Below are positions 6,300 to 13,390 of a DNA stretch of 14,100 bases, piece by piece. Numbering within the stretch: position 1 is the first letter of the stretch; each line of letters opens with the position of its first letter. The position numbers were made by a program, and so were the translations under genes. The notes under the pieces were generated by a model. It saw only the letters and a list, made by a program, of their open reading frames with translations, did not search any database and was not told the origin of the DNA. The stretch is from an uncultured Candidatus Saccharibacteria bacterium (GTDB lineage: Bacteria; Patescibacteriota; Saccharimonadia; Saccharimonadales; Saccharimonadaceae), in contig CAMXZF010000012.1 in NCBI GenBank assembly GCA_947253405.1, positions 1 to 14,100 of the forward strand. Direction: 5' to 3'.

Positions 6300-6316
6300 T
6301 ATAGCGCTATAGCGCT
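6300..6316 (+). promoter_or_regulatory. Tandem ATAGCGCT repeats with 12-bp palindrome, operator-like
   Basis: The 8-mer ATAGCGCT occurs twice head to tail (6301-6308, 6309-6316), and TATAGCGCTATA (6300-6311) is a perfect 12-bp palindrome. The site lies in the 118-bp gap between divergent operons, 34 nt before the plus-strand start. It is GC-richer than its AT-rich surroundings. It could be a regulator site or, as RNA, a small hairpin. No regulator gene is next to it. Confidence 0.4.
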
Positions 6317-6349
6317 CCAAATAGGTAGGAGATTTAAAAATTAATAGAC

Positions 6350-7777
6350 ATGAAAGATAACACCGCAAGCACCAACCAGCCAACTCAAACCACTACTATA
6401 GATGGTGGCATTAACGGGCTTAGGCAATTAATAGACGGCAGAAAAGCAAAGTGGTCACACAGCACCAATCACCAAGCTAATAAAAAACCAAAAACTGGTA
6501 GCAAAATTAACGACACTATAAAGTCTATCGTTAATAACCCAAATGAAATTCTTTACTGTGAATTAACAAAAAATAACAACAAATTTTCTACCATAGTTTA
6601 TATCGAACGCGAACAAAAAATATTGTCTTATAAAGATAACATTAGTGAAGACGAGTATAACCAGCTATATATTGCAGTCGACAAAATGGCTAGTGCACAA
6701 AAATTCATTCATGGCATAATCAATAAGACTCTGTTGTATATCATCAAAAGCAAATTGATCAGCACTACTAATGACGAAGTTGTCTATCGCAACAAATATG
6801 CACTAAAAGGCTCTTCTTTAGAAATATTTAATTTCGCTTCTAGTTTGTTATCGTTTGGTAAGTCTTCAGATAATAAAGGTGCTGCCGACAGCAACGATAT
6901 TGTGGAAAAGCTATTGGAACTAAATAAGCTAACTGCTAGCAAAAAACCCTCGTCAGTCAGCAATACCGACGCCATTAAAGCTTTTGCCCTATTAGGTAGG
7001 GCTTCAATCGACATATTAAAGCAGGTTTTTGCTGTTAACGACGAACGTGCTGAGGAAATTATAAACAGTCTACGCCTCAGCCATATGCTAGGTGATAATA
7101 CCGACGACAATACGTATGAAATAATTTCCACTGATTTAAGTGATCTAAAAAAGGGCCAAAGCTACCGTCGCAACAACAAAAAAGAAAGCTACTGCCGAGC
7201 GGTGGCTAAAACTAATATCGGTGAAAAGACTTTGACCTACGACCTAGATGACGTCGACTTAATCCTAGCTGGGGAAAAGTTTAACGATTATTTAGTTGTT
7301 TTTTGTAAAAAAACTACCAATGATGCCGTTAGGCGTTTAATAGACAGCGACAGCAACAATATATCTTCTAGCGAAATCCTAAAAGCTCTATCACAAAACG
7401 CTATCGAAACTGATGACTTTGCTAGTTTTGATTTATTCAATCAGTTAATCACTAAGCCCATGCTGGTCAACGGCTGGTTCAAATATTTTCCTAGTATGCT
7501 TATATATACATCCGGTATTGATGCATTGCGAACCGATATTAATCGCTATATTCTAGCTAATTTGAATTGGCTAGCAGTTAGCTATCAGGCCAACACGTTT
7601 ATGGATTATGCACTTGATTACGGCAAGGTAGATATCAAAGAAAATTCAATCGAGCAAAATATTCGCCGTGAATACATTCGCCAAGCTATTTGGATTGCTA
7701 GACGCGGTGAATCAGATTTATTTAATAGTGAAATCGATAGCTATATTAAAAGCGGTGCTAAAAAAGCAGGTAAATAA
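6350..7777 (+). CDS. Hypothetical protein, 475 residues, in operon with a phosphatidyltransferase
   Basis: I do not recognise this family. The first 60 residues are polar and rich in Thr, Asn and Lys and look disordered. A mixed segment follows (about 60-165: YCELTKNNNKFSTIVYI, later YRNKYALKGSSLEIFNF), then a low-complexity Ser/Lys patch. The stretch about 207-260 (DAIKAFALLGRASIDILKQV, then RAEEIINSLRLSHMLG) has the helix pattern of a winged helix like the FtsK gamma domain, but this is weak inference. The C-terminal 180 residues are helical and acidic with no clear membrane segment. The start ATG has an AGGAG 18 nt upstream, too far for a usual ribosome site, and an in-frame TAA at 6335 rules out an earlier start. 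It ends 11 nt before the next gene, so they form an operon. Confidence 0.7.
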   Translation: MKDNTASTNQPTQTTTIDGGINGLRQLIDGRKAKWSHSTNHQANKKPKTGSKINDTIKSIVNNPNEILYCELTKNNNKFSTIVYIEREQKILSYKDNISEDEYNQLYIAVDKMASAQKFIHGIINKTLLYIIKSKLISTTNDEVVYRNKYALKGSSLEIFNFASSLLSFGKSSDNKGAADSNDIVEKLLELNKLTASKKPSSVSNTDAIKAFALLGRASIDILKQVFAVNDERAEEIINSLRLSHMLGDNTDDNTYEIISTDLSDLKKGQSYRRNNKKESYCRAVAKTNIGEKTLTYDLDDVDLILAGEKFNDYLVVFCKKTTNDAVRRLIDSDSNNISSSEILKALSQNAIETDDFASFDLFNQLITKPMLVNGWFKYFPSMLIYTSGIDALRTDINRYILANLNWLAVSYQANTFMDYALDYGKVDIKENSIEQNIRREYIRQAIWIARRGESDLFNSEIDSYIKSGAKKAGK

Positions 7778-7788
7778 CCTTAATTTAT

Positions 7789-8442
7789 ATGAAAAATAGA
7801 ACCTATGATCCAGATTTAATACCCATGCCTCAGCAAGATCTAATGAATGGTTGTCAGTTGACCGATAGGCAAAAATTAGCTGAACGAACCAATGGTGTTG
7901 CCACCCGCGCTAACGCCGTCACTCTTGCTGGAGTCGCCCTTGTCCTAGCAGGTTGCAATAGAATCAAAAAAGGTCACTATAAAAGTGGCCTCAGCGCTGT
8001 TATGGCGGGCGCTGCCTGTGATTTTATCGATGGCCAACTATCTAGACACGATCGAGTAGCTGGCTATAGGTGTGGGCGCTGGCTTGACATTGCTTCTGAC
8101 GGTATTAAGTCAGCTGCTTTAGTTGATGCATTAAGTAAATCAGAAATATATAAAGGCCTAGAGCCAGCAGTTAACTATTCACCCAAAGTTGCTAGTTGGG
8201 CAGTTAATAGCACATCACAATTTATTTTAGGTAACGAATCAAAAAGCAGTAAAAGTGGCAAAATTGCCGAAGCTTCTCGCTGGTTATCACCAACTCTAGC
8301 AATATCCGCTAAAATATTAGAAAAAGAAGGCCAACCCCGCGCCTCTTTCTTAACTAGAAAGGCTGGACACTTAGCTACAGCCCTGTCTTTTACTTTAGGT
8401 GCAAAAGCCACCAAAGGATACTCAAGGAATTTAAAACGCTAG
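7789..8442 (+). CDS. Divergent CDP-alcohol phosphatidyltransferase
   Basis: Members of this membrane family move a phosphatidyl group from a CDP-linked lipid to an alcohol such as glycerol phosphate, serine or inositol phosphate. The 217-residue protein carries the active-site signature: D78-x2-D81-G82-x2-S85-R86, then G96-x3-D100-x3-D104. All four acidic residues and both glycines are present. Two departures from the usual DGxxAR-x8-G pattern are seen: Ala is Ser at 85, and nine residues instead of eight precede Gly96. Hydrophobic segments lie at about 43-57 and 67-80; the later half is less hydrophobic than in typical enzymes such as PgsA. It follows the 475-residue gene by 11 nt, without a clear Shine-Dalgarno. 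Its stop shares the bases CTAG with the stop of rarA on the other strand. The acceptor alcohol cannot be told. Confidence 0.75.
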   Translation: MKNRTYDPDLIPMPQQDLMNGCQLTDRQKLAERTNGVATRANAVTLAGVALVLAGCNRIKKGHYKSGLSAVMAGAACDFIDGQLSRHDRVAGYRCGRWLDIASDGIKSAALVDALSKSEIYKGLEPAVNYSPKVASWAVNSTSQFILGNESKSSKSGKIAEASRWLSPTLAISAKILEKEGQPRASFLTRKAGHLATALSFTLGAKATKGYSRNLKR

Positions 8443-9620
8443 TTTTTGTCTAAAAAGTCAGCTACATCCGCAGGCAAATAGCCGTCTTTATGATTAAAGC
8501 CGGCACTCCATTCATAGCCTTTATTGTAGCCTAGATTTTTCATTAAATTAGTTGGCGCATTCCTGATATGCAAAGGAATTTCGGCATCAGGAAACTTTTT
8601 AGCTAAGTCTTCCGCCTTGCGCCATAAATCATATGACTGACGAGACTTTTTAGCTTTAGTAAGTGCTAAAACAACGTGCGATAAAATAATGCCACCTTCC
8701 GGTAAGCCAACCCGTTCAACAGCGTTAAATGCATCTAACGCTAAACCAAGGGCGCCATTACCAGCTAAGCCGATATCCTCACTAGCAAAAATTATCATTC
8801 GGCGAGCAATAAACTTGGGATCTTCACCAGCCTGTATCATGCGGGCTAAATAATACAAAGAGGCTTTGCTATCACCAGCGCGCATTGACTTTATGAAAGC
8901 ACTAATAGTGTCAAAGTGTATGTCAGCATTTTTATCATATCGCGCTAAATTCTTGCCACTCGCTAATGCCACAATTTCCTTAGTAATAGTGTGATTTTTT
9001 GCTAAAGAGCGCGCTAGGCCTAATATTCCCAAAGCCTTTCTAGCATCACCATTAGCTAGCTGGGCTATTATGTGTATAACTTCTTTATCTATTCGCTTGT
9101 TTAACTTTTCCACAGTTATAGCTTTTTGTAAAATCTGTTCAATCTCTTTATTAGACAGCTGCTCTAAAACTAACACTCGCAATCTTGAAAGTAGGGGAGA
9201 AATAACTTCAAAAGATGGGTTTTCGGTGGTTGCGCCAATTAAGGTGATTAATCCACTTTCGACATGAGGCAAAAAGGCATCCTGCTGAGCTTTATTAAAA
9301 CGATGAATTTCATCTACAAATAAAATTGTGCGGATTTTTAAATTCCAATTAGTACGGGCTCTTTCTATAACTTTTTCAACATCGGATTTTTTAGCTGACA
9401 CGGCTGATATTTCAATAAAATCAGCCTCCAAAGCACTAGCCACAATTCTAGCTAGCGTAGTTTTACCAGTACCAGCTGGACCCCAAAATATTAAAGAGGT
9501 TAGTTGTTTATTCTTGATTAACTTCTTTAATAAATCCACCACCTTGGCTTGACCGACTACATCGTTCAGATTTTTCGGCCTAAGTTTTTCAGCTAACGGA
9601 GCATATTGATCATGATTCAC
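8439..9620 (-). CDS. rarA: Replication-associated recombination protein RarA (MgsA), AAA+ ATPase
   Basis: RarA is a clamp-loader-like AAA+ ATPase that acts at stalled replication forks and at single-stranded DNA near forks. The 393-residue protein shows PLAEKLRPKNLNDVVGQ near the start, Walker A GPAGTGKTT (47-55), Walker B ILFVDEIHRF (99-108) and the sensor segment GATTENPSF (129-137). The helical C-terminal part contains RRMIIFASEDIGLA and ends like other family members (GYNKGYEWSAGF). It is somewhat shorter than many (about 420-450), mainly at the N-terminus. The start is GTG at 9620: an in-frame TAA upstream and no nearer ATG leave little choice. A TATAAT ends exactly six bases before this GTG, so the mRNA may be leaderless. 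It converges with the phosphatidyltransferase and overlaps it by 4 nt. Confidence 0.94.
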   Translation of the reverse strand: MNHDQYAPLAEKLRPKNLNDVVGQAKVVDLLKKLIKNKQLTSLIFWGPAGTGKTTLARIVASALEADFIEISAVSAKKSDVEKVIERARTNWNLKIRTILFVDEIHRFNKAQQDAFLPHVESGLITLIGATTENPSFEVISPLLSRLRVLVLEQLSNKEIEQILQKAITVEKLNKRIDKEVIHIIAQLANGDARKALGILGLARSLAKNHTITKEIVALASGKNLARYDKNADIHFDTISAFIKSMRAGDSKASLYYLARMIQAGEDPKFIARRMIIFASEDIGLAGNGALGLALDAFNAVERVGLPEGGIILSHVVLALTKAKKSRQSYDLWRKAEDLAKKFPDAEIPLHIRNAPTNLMKNLGYNKGYEWSAGFNHKDGYLPADVADFLDKN

Positions 9621-9626
9621 ACTAGT

Positions 9627-9636
9627 ATTATATAAT
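9627..9636. promoter_or_regulatory. Palindromic shared -10 for rarA and slipin
   Basis: ATTATATAAT is a perfect 10-bp palindrome containing a TATAAT on each strand: 9631-9636 on plus for the slipin gene and 9632-9627 on minus for rarA. On plus, the start would be near 9643, leaving a 34-nt leader with a strong ribosome site. On minus, the start would coincide with the GTG of rarA. No strong -35 box is seen on either strand (TTGATC at 9606-9611 has a 19-nt spacer). The two polymerases could not bind together. Confidence 0.55.
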
Positions 9637-9676
9637 GTATAGTGTAGTTAATCATAATCTATGAAAAAGGAGTGAC

Positions 9677-10426
9677 ATGGACGGAGCAGGTGCAATACTA
9701 CTAATTATAGGCATTATTTACTTTGCCGCAGGAATTAAAGTAATTAATCAGTACGAACGGGGAGTGATTCTAACTCTAGGTAAATATACTAGTAATCGTA
9801 ACCCTGGCATGACTTTTGTTTGGCCAATATTACAGTCGCTTAATCTAGTTGATATGCGCTCTACACCTATGGATGTGCCCAAACAAGAAGTAATTACCAA
9901 AGATAATGTGACCGTAAATGTTGATGCGGTGGTTTATTTCCGTGTCTTAAAGCCCGAACGCGCCATGCTTGAAACCACTAACTATAAACTAGCCACCTCA
10001 CAATTGGCTCAAGCTGCTTTACGCGATGTTGCTGGCAATGTGTCTTTGGACGATCTGTTAAGCAATCGCGATGAAGTTTCTGAACAAATTAAATCAATCG
10101 TAGATAAGCAAACTGATCCCTGGGGCGTAGATATCGAACTAGTAAAACTACAAAATATTGAATTACCCCAAGACATGAAGCGAGCTATGGCTAAAGAAGC
10201 CGAGGCCGAGCGTGAAAGGCGAGCCAACATTATTAACGCTGACGGTGAAAAACAAGCTTCAGCTACACTTGCCAAAGCTGCTGATATCCTAGCTAACTCA
10301 AAAGGTGCCTTAGATCTAAGAACCCTAAACACTTTAGAAAAAATTTCCGTTGAACCATCACAAAAAACGATGATTTTACTGCCATCGGATCTTTTAAGTA
10401 ATCTTGGCTCTAGCCACAAAAAATAG
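9677..10426 (+). CDS. Slipin / stomatin-like SPFH (band 7) membrane protein
   Basis: SPFH proteins form large membrane-bound rings that organise lipid domains and often work with membrane proteases. The 249 residues begin with a hydrophobic anchor (about 4-20, ILLIIGIIYFAAGI). An SPFH domain follows, with typical INQYERGVILTLGKY, NPGMTFVWP, DVPKQEVITKDNVTVNVDAV and YFRV blocks. The helical coiled-coil segment PQDMKRAMAKEAEAERERRA leads to the Ala-rich slipin tail. A strong AAGGAG (9667-9672) lies 4 nt before the ATG. No NfeD partner gene is adjacent, although many slipins sit beside one. It diverges from rarA and is followed by an opposite-strand hsdR remnant. The family call is secure; the client is unknown. 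Confidence 0.92.
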   Translation: MDGAGAILLIIGIIYFAAGIKVINQYERGVILTLGKYTSNRNPGMTFVWPILQSLNLVDMRSTPMDVPKQEVITKDNVTVNVDAVVYFRVLKPERAMLETTNYKLATSQLAQAALRDVAGNVSLDDLLSNRDEVSEQIKSIVDKQTDPWGVDIELVKLQNIELPQDMKRAMAKEAEAERERRANIINADGEKQASATLAKAADILANSKGALDLRTLNTLEKISVEPSQKTMILLPSDLLSNLGSSHKK

Positions 10427-10435
10427 TTAGCCTAA

Positions 10436-10783
10436 TTAATTGCCGCCAAATGATCCGCTGACGCCAAAGAACTTTTCAAAAAAGGATTTTAGCTTATCAA
10501 TAACACCCTGTTTTTTAACAGCTCGATTTCTATCTTTTTTACTACGTAGCTCAGGGCTAGCGTCTTTATCGCCAAAATGGCTACGATGGCATTCGTCAAA
10601 AATAATAACTACATGTTTTTTATAAACAGCATGATCTTTGTCTTTTCCTAGTGCTCCTATATTGACGCCTGTTTTTGCTTGCCTTAGTATAGAAGGTGAA
10701 GCAAAAAATGATTGTAAGCTATAAAAAGCTCTGGAAACTGCTAACTGACAGAGATTTAAAGAAATAGATGCGAATATTTTTAT
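10436..10783 (-). pseudogene. Remnant of a type I restriction HsdR subunit (DECHRS motif), no start codon
   Basis: An open minus-strand frame of 115 codons runs from just after a TAA (10784-10786) to a TAA (10436-10438). At 10580-10597 it encodes DECHRS, within HVVIIFDECHRSHFGD. That is the motif II (Walker B) signature of HsdR-type type I restriction ATPases, normally about 1,000 residues. There is no ATG, GTG or TTG in frame between the upstream stop and the motif, so it cannot be translated as a normal gene. After HFGD the frame does not continue with the usual HsdR sequence; it ends in a Lys-rich tail (KSFFEKFFGVSGSFGGN) that I cannot place. Its native-like codons (CTA, AGG, ATA) and CTAG sites differ from hsdM beyond it. 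It looks like a resident hsdR piece cut on both sides. Confidence 0.65.
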
Positions 10784-10799
10784 TTAAGGAAAGATGATA

Positions 10800-13385
10800 A
10801 TGGACAAGCGGCAACTTGCAAATAAAATTTGGGAATCAGCAAATAAAATGCGTTCCAAAATTGAAGCGAATGAGTATAAGGATTATATTCTCGGCTTCAT
10901 TTTCTATAAATACATTTCAGAGCAAGAAGTAAAATACCTGAAGAAAGAGGATTGGGCTGAGGAAGATATGATTGCTGATCTCAAAGAAGAGAATCAGGAA
11001 ATCGTAAATTCCATCCGAAAGAATATCGGCTATTTTATCTCATACGATAATTTGTTTTCTACATGGTTAAAAATGGGTAAGGATTTCAACGTTTCGAACG
11101 TACGTGATGCCTTATCTGCTTTTTCGCGCCTTATCAGTCCTACGCATGAAAAGGTATTTAGTGGTATTTTTGATACGCTTCAGACTGGACTATCTAAGCT
11201 CGGAGAATCTGCTGCTTCACAAACAAAAGCAATCAGTGATCTCATCCAGCTTATTAAAGACATTCCAATGGACGGAAAACAGGACTACGATGTGCTTGGC
11301 TTTATTTATGAAGACCTTATTTCGAAGTTCGCATCAAATGCCGGTAAAAAAGCTGGTGAATTTTATACTCCACATGAAGTGTCTCTGCTTATGTCAGAGA
11401 TTGTTGCCGACCATTTGAAAGATTGCAAAGAAATCAAAATCTATGACCCGACATCTGGTTCCGGTAGCCTTTTGATTAATATCGGTAAAACAGCCGCCAA
11501 ATATATAGGCGATTCAAATAACATTAAATACTACGCACAAGAGCTCAAACAGAATACATATAACCTGACTCGTATGAATCTTGTCATGCGTGGTATATTA
11601 CCAGATAATATCGTAACAAGATGCGGCGATACGCTCGAAAAAGACTGGCCATATTTTGACGAGAGCAACCCAGAGACTACCTATGATCCACTCTATGTAG
11701 ATGCCGTAGTTTCTAACCCGCCATATTCTCAGAACTGGGATCCAACCGGAAAAGACACTGATCCTCGTTACTCACATTTTGGCGTTGCTCCAAAATCTAA
11801 AGCAGACTATGCATTCTTGCTTCATGACCTCTATCATCTTAAACCGGATGGAATTATGACTATCGTACTCCCTCACGGTGTGCTTTTCCGAGGCGGAGAA
11901 GAAGGCGAAATTCGTAAAAATCTTATCGAGAATAATCATATTGATGCAATTATTGGTCTTCCGGCGAATATTTTCTTCGGAACAGGTATTCCGACAATCG
12001 TTATGGTTTTGAAACAGAAACGCGAGAATACAGATGTTCTCATTATTGATGCATCTAAAGGTTTTGAAAAGGAAGGCAAAAACAATAAACTTCGCGCATC
12101 AGATATTAAAAAGATTGCAGATACAGTTAAGGATAGATTGGATATCCCTAAATACTCTCGTGTTATTAGTCGTGAAGAAATTCGCTCAAATGATTATAAC
12201 TTAAATATTCCTCGCTACGTTGATTCATCTGAAAAAGCCGAGAGCTGGGATATTTACGCTTCTATGTTTGGCGGTATCCCAATGAGTGAAATTAATGAAC
12301 TATCTAAATACTGGAAAGCATTCCCACAGTTGAAGGAGTCTCTCTTTACGTCTGAGAATGATAGTTACGCAAAACTGGCCGCAAAAGACATCAACGAGGC
12401 CATCAAAAGCCATGAAAGTGTGCGCAGATTCCAGGCTGATTTCCATATGGCTTTCGATAATCTCAAAGACTTCCTTGACGAGGAGCTGCTTTCGAACCCA
12501 GAAGAAGTCGTAATACCGCAGAAAGCTACAAGGCTTAGTGACGATATTTTCTCACGACTTGGCTCAATTTCTCTGGTTGATAAATACGAGGCGTACCAAA
12601 TTCTAGATAATATCTGGACAAAGGTGTCCGCCGATCTTGAGATTATCCAACTCGACGGATTTGAGGTGGTTCGCAAAGTTGACCCAAACATGATAGTTAA
12701 GAAGGTAAAAGGGAAGGATTGCGAAGTTCAGGACGGCTGGGTAGGCCGTATCATTCCGTTTGATTTAGTTCAAAAGACCATCCTTTCAGATGAATCGGAT
12801 GCACTGCATGAAAAGATATCTGAACTCGAAGCTATTGCAAGCGAATATGAGGAAATCCTCGATTCTATGAATGAGGAAGATAAAAGCCACGATACGATCA
12901 ACGATGACGGTACTGCATTCGTAAATGCTGCAGTAACAAAAGAGGCAAAAGTAATTCGCACCGACATGAAACGCGGAACCGTTTATGATGAAGATTCATA
13001 TGAGAAGAAAATTATTCAAGTTAGTAATTTAATTGAAAAAGAGAGAGGACTAAAGAAAGAAATCAAGTCTGGCGAGGAAGAATTAGTAACACATTCACGC
13101 AAGGCAATTGAATCGCTCTCTGACGAACAGGTGCACGAATTATTAGAAGAGAAATGGATTAATCCTCTCGTAAGCGAGCTAACTTCATTGCCAAATATGG
13201 TAGTAACTGCTCTCGAAGATGCTATAAAAAAACTTGCTGAGAAATATAATACAACCTACTCTCACATTGAGTCGGAAATAGAACATACATCAAAAGAACT
13301 TTCATTAATGATTGACGAGCTGACCGGAAACGAATACGACATGAAGGGGCTTGAAGAGCTCAAGAACCTTCTCATAGGGGAGTGA
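10800..13385 (+). CDS. hsdM: Type I restriction-modification DNA methyltransferase subunit HsdM, long form
   Basis: HsdM methylates adenine in the site chosen by HsdS and is part of the restriction complex. The ATG at 10800 (MDKRQLANKIWESANKMR) is preferred over 10794, because AAGGAA at 10786-10791 lies about 8 nt before it but only 2 nt before the first ATG. The N-terminal HsdM helical domain is followed by FYTPHEVS, the SAM-binding motif DPTSGSGSLL (about 216-225), NPPYS (about 306-310, catalytic) and the IVLPHGVLFRGG block. About 861 residues is much longer than the usual 500-550: the last 330 are charged, with likely coiled coils, before the hsdS start 5 nt later. CTAG occurs once in this gene, against 11 times in the 1 kb ligA fragment, and leucine codons CTT/CTC replace CTA. 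Both suggest acquisition from another lineage. A functional HsdR lies outside the window if it exists. Confidence 0.95.
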   Translation: MDKRQLANKIWESANKMRSKIEANEYKDYILGFIFYKYISEQEVKYLKKEDWAEEDMIADLKEENQEIVNSIRKNIGYFISYDNLFSTWLKMGKDFNVSNVRDALSAFSRLISPTHEKVFSGIFDTLQTGLSKLGESAASQTKAISDLIQLIKDIPMDGKQDYDVLGFIYEDLISKFASNAGKKAGEFYTPHEVSLLMSEIVADHLKDCKEIKIYDPTSGSGSLLINIGKTAAKYIGDSNNIKYYAQELKQNTYNLTRMNLVMRGILPDNIVTRCGDTLEKDWPYFDESNPETTYDPLYVDAVVSNPPYSQNWDPTGKDTDPRYSHFGVAPKSKADYAFLLHDLYHLKPDGIMTIVLPHGVLFRGGEEGEIRKNLIENNHIDAIIGLPANIFFGTGIPTIVMVLKQKRENTDVLIIDASKGFEKEGKNNKLRASDIKKIADTVKDRLDIPKYSRVISREEIRSNDYNLNIPRYVDSSEKAESWDIYASMFGGIPMSEINELSKYWKAFPQLKESLFTSENDSYAKLAAKDINEAIKSHESVRRFQADFHMAFDNLKDFLDEELLSNPEEVVIPQKATRLSDDIFSRLGSISLVDKYEAYQILDNIWTKVSADLEIIQLDGFEVVRKVDPNMIVKKVKGKDCEVQDGWVGRIIPFDLVQKTILSDESDALHEKISELEAIASEYEEILDSMNEEDKSHDTINDDGTAFVNAAVTKEAKVIRTDMKRGTVYDEDSYEKKIIQVSNLIEKERGLKKEIKSGEEELVTHSRKAIESLSDEQVHELLEEKWINPLVSELTSLPNMVVTALEDAIKKLAEKYNTTYSHIESEIEHTSKELSLMIDELTGNEYDMKGLEELKNLLIGE

Positions 13386-13390
13386 TTATC

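Noticed and set aside
9661..9675. Four-codon frame (MKKE) just before the slipin start
   Set aside because: Its sequence is simply the Shine-Dalgarno region, it lacks a ribosome site of its own, and so short a frame is expected by chance.
10440..10625. Open plus-strand frame of 61 codons after the slipin gene
   Set aside because: It mirrors the hsdR remnant on the other strand, has no ribosome site and its translation is low-complexity Ser/Leu/Phe typical of a shadow frame.
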